Source: Diplosphaera chodatii (Eukaryota > Chlorophyta > Trebouxiophyceae > Prasiolales > Stichococcaceae). Taken from it: a stretch of 64,000 nucleotides of DNA. Shown here piece after piece: positions 59,101-64,000 of the stretch. The DNA lies in the NCBI GenBank assembly GCA_032358165.1, contig JAALGY010000017.1:1054001-1118000 (forward strand). The letters run 5' to 3'. The position numbers and the translations under genes were made by a program. Each line of letters opens with the position of its first letter. Position 1 is the first letter of the stretch. A model generated the notes under the pieces. The model was not told the origin of the DNA, ran no database searches, and saw only the letters and a list, made by a program, of their open reading frames with translations.

Positions 59101-59396
59101 ACGAACATGACGTGGAAATGATGTGGCATTTGAACGTTGCAATCCGTCTCGCCTGTGGGTAAGCTACAGCCTGTGCTTGATGCCCCGACAGGACGGCAAT
59201 GGTGCGGGAGGGCAACGTGTCAGAGGTGGACGCGCTCTCGGAGCTGGGTGTGTTTGGCGGCTACGTTGCTGTCGATGGACGTGTGCTGCTCAACTCGCAA
59301 CCTGGCCACCTGCTGCGCACCAAGGCGGCCACATCTGATGAAGGCGGCGTCGCCGCTGGCTTTGCTGTGCTGGACTCGCCAATGCTCGTGGGTTGA
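56120..59396 (+). CDS. GSH2: Glutathione synthetase (eukaryotic type)
   Basis: Ten exons close in phase to 477 residues, the usual family size: 56120-56218, 56320-56523, 56710-56835, 56995-57093, 57234-57377, 57746-57863, 58069-58217, 58561-58642, 58816-59023 and 59192-59396. It joins gamma-glutamylcysteine to glycine with ATP, the last step of glutathione synthesis. Motifs: [86 protein letters not shown], the ATP-grasp glycine-rich [16 protein letters not shown] and [11 protein letters not shown] with [17 protein letters not shown] at the end. The fifth intron has a GC donor in consensus context (CAG|GCAAGT). An in-frame upstream extension to about 55760 could give a plastid form. Confidence 0.97.
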
Positions 59397-60215
59397 CGGA
59401 CCCATTGCAGCGGATGGTTATGTTTATTTGCAGCAGGTTATGCAGCCAAAAGGGAGGAATGTATTGTCAGGGCAACATGCACATCAGCAGCAGTTTATCT
59501 GTCTGACGTACTGTGTGGACTGCACACAATATTGGCGCAACGTTTGCAAAGTTCTATTTTATTTCATGTTACTGATGCATTCCACACATGATAGCTGGTG
59601 ACGAAAGTAATGCCCATTTTACAGCATCTCTGCTACCTCCGTCCACTTGATACAAAAGTCGTCATGCAAACATGTGTGTCAGGTTCTGCTGATCAAGTTC
59701 TACTGATGCCAGTGCTGATGCTGTAATGCATGTGCTACTCATCTATCTATGCAATGCTTGTGTTGCACGGCGCCGCGTATCACAGCACATGACACAAGCA
59801 CACAAACATGCTGCTGCTGACCAGTATCGTCATCTGTCAACGCAAACACAACAAAGTATTGTCCTGCCTAACAGCATGTTGGCAAAAGCATGTTGCATGC
59901 CAAGCCGCACAGAGCATGTAGTCGTCTACTCGCTGACCATTTGTGCCTCTAACTACATGGGGTTTGCTTGCTCGTCCTAAGCACTCTATCTCTTCCAGGT
60001 TGATGGACGGTGCGGCTGCTACTGCATGCACCGGTGCAGGCTCAGTACTGCAAACTGTCAGTATTGTTTAGCATGGACGAGCATCTGCCTCTACGCGGCG
60101 GATGAGCTGGCTACCGTCTAGCGGTGCTTGTCGATGCGGCAGCGCTGCCGCCCTGCACAGTCATCTACACTTGCTGGTGTTGCACTTGCTGTTGGATGGC
60201 TGGTCCGGGTGGCTT
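59397..60215. other. Convergent spacer, GSH2 / GH5
   Basis: About 820 AT-richer bases of 3' UTR and spacer. TGTAA occurs at 59722-59726. No gene is seen. Confidence 0.45.
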
Positions 60216-63200
60216 TCACTGGCCCCAGGTGTTCTGCAGCTGCGCCTTCACGGCCCTGCCCCACTCGTTGGGCTGCAGCGCATTAAGAGTGCCGGATGTG
60301 ACATGGCAGCCATATGAGCCTTGGCCAGCGGGCAGCGCTGGCAGCAGCATGCTCGGGTCGTTCTGCTCGCTGAAGCTCCAGGCCAGCCACGGCACGTCCA
60401 GCGACTCTGCCAGCTGCATCAGCTGTACCGCCTCGGGGATCGTCTGCACACCACGATACAGTCGAGTCAGCATTTTGCGCGATGCAGCGGCATGGTTCCT
60501 CTGACATATGTGCTTGTCAGACCTGGCAGTGCAGGTACACTGAGCACGACTGTGCTATGTCATTGGTGACAAAGCACGCAACAGTAGCAGAGATGCAAGC
60601 TTGCGCAATGTGGAGTGACAGCTGCCAAAGGGTAGATCAGCTGAATCCCAACCTGAGCAAGCGGGTCGCCGAGTTTGCCGCGGTCACCCTCGAATCTGGG
60701 TCCCATCTCGCCGATGACCACAGGCAGCACTGAAGCGGGGCCCGTCAGCAGGGTGGAGAAGTCGCTAGGGTGGCAGTACATATGGGTCTCGTAGATCACA
60801 TTTGCGCCCCCAGCGGCTGTGATTGGGTGCGCCTTGTAATACTCAAGGACCGCGGCCCATCCGTGTGTGCCCTGCATTACAGCTGCATAACTTGAGGAGG
60901 GTGCAGGATGACAAGATGGGCTGTCGACAAGTAGCGGTTTGGCGTGCTAGTACTTCTGGATTGCAAGTGCATAGACTTCTGGGTCGCAAGTGCGTAGGCG
61001 TGGCCAGATGCACTTGTAGAACATACAGCTGCTTGCCACCGTTGCACCAGAAGGATGATCACGTCAAGGTTCAGAGGCACAGTGTGTTTCGAGGGGCATG
61101 CCTGGACTGCAATCAGGTGCGGAAAGTCTCCAGCAGACACTTCAGCAGCGCGAATGGCGGCGACTGCTGCATTCATGGCGGACCAGCAAGCTGCGTCGTA
61201 TTGTCCCGCCTGCAGATGCACAAGCCATGGCGTTCTGAATGCTCTTTATGAGTGGCACCGTGGAAGAGTGCAACGGGGCCTAGGCAGCTCTACCGAGCGG
61301 AGTGCACCTGGGCATTGTGGTAGTCATTGCTTTCGGGTTCGTTGACCACCCCAAAGATGACCTGGACAAGTGTAGCAAATCAGAGCTCTCTGTCAAAGGT
61401 CAACAGACATGCTATAGGTATCACTCAGCACGTACTGTGCATGTGCTTATGCACAATGCATCATAAGAGCTGCTTGGAGGCCTGTGCTTTGCAAGGTGGA
61501 GCAATGCATGGCAGGTTGGTGACCATCAGGCAGTGGTGTACCTGATTCATACCCAGGAAGTACGGGACAAGGCGTTGCCACCTGTATGAATATGAACAGC
61601 TGTATGTTGGTCTGAATCGGTACCAAAACAAAGTATGCACGTTTGACATGGTCTTTTGCTAATGCATTAGTTGCAATCCTTTGTGCCCCAATGTGCAAGC
61701 AGCCAGCAAGAGTGCAAGTGCCTACCTGAGGTTCGTCTGCTCGGATGGCCAGCCCTCCTGCGTATGCGGTGGGTCACTCATAGTGAAAGTTGGGTCCTGC
61801 ATGCAGGACACACATCTTCTTTCTCAGTGATTGATGCATCAGTTTTTCATCTTCGTCATCGCGCATGCACTTTACTTGACACAGGTGTCAGACGCAAGAT
61901 CATGCTGCAGCAGTAAATATAAGCACCTGCCAGATGGAGATCATCATGTAGACGCCGGGGTACTTGCCAACGTGCTGCGCAATCGATTGGATTGCATCGC
62001 GGTAGTCACTCGGCCCAGGCGCAAGGCTGTCATTTGAGCCGTCATACCATCTGGTCTCCAGCGGCATCCGCAGGAAGGTGGCGCCCCACGCGACGGCTGC
62101 GTCAATACGGCGCTTGCACTCGGCGGTTGCAGCTGCCAGCATCTCAGGGCTGCACTGCGTGTTCATGCGGGGGTCCATGACGTTGACGCCACGGCCCTGC
62201 CAGCGCTGGCCGTCTGCTGTGTAGATGCCATTGCCGGATGTGTGTAGGCGCTGTGTGGTCTCCGGCAGTGGTGCTGGCGGTGCAGGGGTGGGAACCGGCT
62301 TGGGTGCAGGCGTGGGTGTTGTACCAGGCTGGGTCGGCAGCAACTGGATGCCGTCCACGTACATTCGTGTCTGCGTTGCCTTTGCATTGCCCTACATCGT
62401 GACAACCATCAGGTCAAAGCGGAACATGCTTGTTCGTCAGCCGACAGATCATGGCAGGTGTCATCGCCGCTCCCAGTATTGCTTACGGCCATGCTGACAA
62501 TGCCGCTTGTTATGCTTCCATGCATCATGCACCCCATGACAGCCTCACCTTGAGCCACACGGAAAGCATTTGCACAGCCGCCGGGTTGAGGCCCGCAAAG
62601 GCTTTCCACGGCACGGTGACTCGGACCCACTTGTTCTTGGGCAGCTTGCGGTTCGGCAGGTAGCCAGCCACAGGCGCCTGATACATCTTTCCCTTGCTGT
62701 CCGTGATGCCAAACTGCATGTACAGATACCGTGAGTCATGCAGCGGCAGGTTGACCTGCTATCCCTGCCTGGGACGCCCATGTTTGGCGGCACAAAGCAG
62801 CGCACGACAGCATGGCGAGGTTGAGCCTATGGCGTATGCCTCGCGTGCGTGCATGCCATGTGCACGTTGCTGTACACTGCGACGTTGCACCATTGCACTA
62901 CATAGCGCAGCACCGCGGACACACCTGGCTCCCTGCTGCATCGATGTGCATACAAGACGCGTGTACTGAGCAGGGCTGACCTCAGACATGCTGCATGCAA
63001 GTCGATGACCACGAACCAGCCAGCAGAAGAGGGTGCGAGACCGCACGCGCTCACCAGCAACGGCCCCTGACCGCCAGATGCTCCACCGTTCAGCAGCATC
63101 GTGAGCGAGGCGTAGGACTTCAGCGGGAGGTATTTGCGGTTGTTGCGGAAGAATTGGATGCCGCAGTAGTTGTTGGGGGTGAAGGCGATGACTTTCTGGC

Positions 63201-63586
63201 GGGTGTTGCGCGCTGTGGTGACGGTGACGAAGCTGCGCGTTGGCCGCTGACACCAGCTGGAGTCGCCATACGCAGCGTCGAGGCGACCGGTCACGTAGAC
63301 GTTCTGCGTTGGTGTTGGTGCCGCGGCGGCCTGCAGCTGCCGCGCGTTGTTGGACAGCCCCACGGTGGCCGGCACCCACCAATACATCGTGCAAGCTAGA
63401 GTACAGGAACAGCACGCCACCAAATCAACTGCAGCGATGGTAAGCCGAGATGTGTTGTGGATGCAATCCAACAGCGCAGCGATGTCAACCATTGTGCAGC
63501 GGTACCTGGTCGTCGTGTAGTGCGTATGTTGTGCTCGTTGTCATGGCGAGTATTATGACCGCAATCCCGGCTGCGTGGGCACCCAT
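60216..63586 (-). CDS. Secreted GH5-family glycoside hydrolase (endoglucanase-like) with N-terminal accessory module
   Basis: Ten exons close in phase to 578 residues: 63586-63506, 63330-63055, 62755-62549, 62379-61927, 61796-61726, 61581-61542, 61361-61308, 61209-61102, 60871-60653 and 60443-60216. A signal peptide (MGAHAAGIAVIILAMTTSTT) starts the protein. Residues about 30-200 form a beta-rich module (FTPNNYCGIQFFRNN, WVRVTVPWKAFAGLNP, MYVDGIQLLP), shaped like a carbohydrate-binding domain. A Pro/Thr linker (TPTPAPKPVPTPAPPAP) leads to the catalytic domain: GNGIYTADGQRWQGRGVNVM, AWGATFLRMPLETRWYDG, acid/base Glu384 in VVNEPES, and nucleophile Glu485 in VVIGEMG. GH5 enzymes cleave beta-1,4-glucans or mannans; substrate unknown. 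The intron after 61102 uses a GC donor (CAG|GCATGC) or, less well, a GT six bases earlier. Confidence 0.9.
60952..60997. repeat. Imperfect tandem duplication of a 23-bp unit
   Basis: 60952-60974 and 60975-60997 match at 20 of 23 positions (unit begins ACTTCTGG). It lies in an intron of the GH5 gene. Confidence 0.85.
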
Positions 63587-64000
63587 GCTTGCCCACCTGC
63601 ACACTGAATGATCAAACTAGAAGCATCAGAAACAGCTTTCTCTGCAACGCAGTCCGCTTATGATGGCATGGTTGCGTCGTCAAGTAGATGCCAGATGTAG
63701 CTGACCACTTTCTTTGCATGCAGGTTCTCAACTGCAGACTAGACGAGCGCGACGCTCTCATACGCTTGAGAACCTGCAAGAAGTGCTCGATGCAGTGCGC
63801 TTGCAAAGCATGGAATGGCCACCTGGGCTTGTCGCGTATGTTGTTGGAAACGCGTTGCAGCAGTGACTGGGTGGCGGAGCTGCCGTCACTCACGCGGGCG
63901 TCGATCGCAACCAGCGATCTGATAGAACCCCAGAATGATCAAGTTTGTGGAATCTGGGAGTAACGACGCAAATGCGGCAACTGTGAGCCATTGCACCTGG
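63587..64000. other. Right edge, upstream of GH5; no certain gene
   Basis: This contains the GH5 promoter. Frames on both strands (63612-63893 minus, 63688-63963 plus) could be an exon of a gene continuing beyond the window, but no motif or splice support was found. A 13-bp inverted repeat lies at 63719-63778. Confidence 0.35.
63719..63778. repeat. Perfect 13-bp inverted repeat
   Basis: TGCAGGTTCTCAA at 63719-63731 and its exact reverse complement at 63766-63778, separated by 34 bases. It could be a hairpin in a transcript or a paired binding site upstream of the GH5 gene. Confidence 0.85.

Noticed and set aside
60952..60997. Tandem 23-bp pair as a mobile-element footprint
   Set aside because: Only two adjacent imperfect copies in an intron; a simple local duplication explains them.
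1..64000. tRNA, rRNA, CRISPR, bacterial operon or viral insertion
   Set aside because: No tRNA B-box-like pair, no rRNA, no regularly spaced repeats, no intron-free gene strings and no capsid, integrase or reverse transcriptase motifs were seen.

Overview
This window is nuclear DNA of a eukaryote, almost certainly a green alga (Chlorophyta, probably trebouxiophyte-like). The genes are protein-coding, GC-rich and cut into short exons by GT-AG introns of about 80-250 bases. Many proteins have alanine-, glutamine- or glycine-rich stretches. Several carry plastid-type leaders. The families present (plastid Nudix Ap4A hydrolase, thylakoid-lumen FKBP, a KH-KH-KH-WW protein like the C1 subunit of Chlamydomonas CHLAMY1) are typical of the green lineage. 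TGTAA, the usual chlorophyte polyadenylation signal, follows several genes. No rRNA, tRNA, CRISPR array, operon, virus or autonomous transposon was recognised. Exon models were built by hand from splice sites, reading phase and family motifs; where phases close exactly the exon coordinates are given, elsewhere spans are approximate.

Layout, left to right: secreted esterase (490-2066, -); tafazzin-like acyltransferase (3560-5421, +); large SMPD4-like protein (5863-11347, -); three-KH plus WW RNA-binding protein (11777-15141, +); alanine-rich coiled-coil protein A (about 16351-20953, -); PAPS transporter of the SLC35B2 type (21557-23832, +) lying tail-to-tail with a second drug/metabolite-type transporter (24090-26316, -); Nudix Ap4A hydrolase (26630-28025, +); coiled-coil protein B (about 28381-31828, -); J-domain protein (32400-34801, -); conserved probable plastid protein (35081-36100, +); three-RRM protein (37578-41846, -); NAD(P)H-hydrate dehydratase (42927-45431, +); low-complexity Gly/Ser-rich protein (about 46843-49174, -); lumenal FKBP (50073-51284, -); 200-residue unknown protein (51905-53163, +); F-box protein (53648-55556, -); glutathione synthetase (56120-59396, +); secreted GH5 glycoside hydrolase (60216-63586, -).

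The genes do not form one pathway. Strands alternate almost gene by gene, so the window is a chain of head-to-head pairs sharing 0.3-1.5 kb and tail-to-tail pairs. Themes that recur are metabolite repair and redox (NAXD, GSH2, Nudix), lipid remodelling (tafazzin, SMPD4-like), RNA binding (KH/WW and RRM proteins) and cell-wall or extracellular hydrolysis (esterase, GH5). The most notable items are the CHLAMY1 C1-type gene with a tri-RRM gene about 22 kb away, an intron that is mostly a 32-bp inverted repeat, a duplicated 5' splice site in the Nudix gene, two well-supported GC-AG introns with two more candidates, and several unrecognised but well-modelled proteins.
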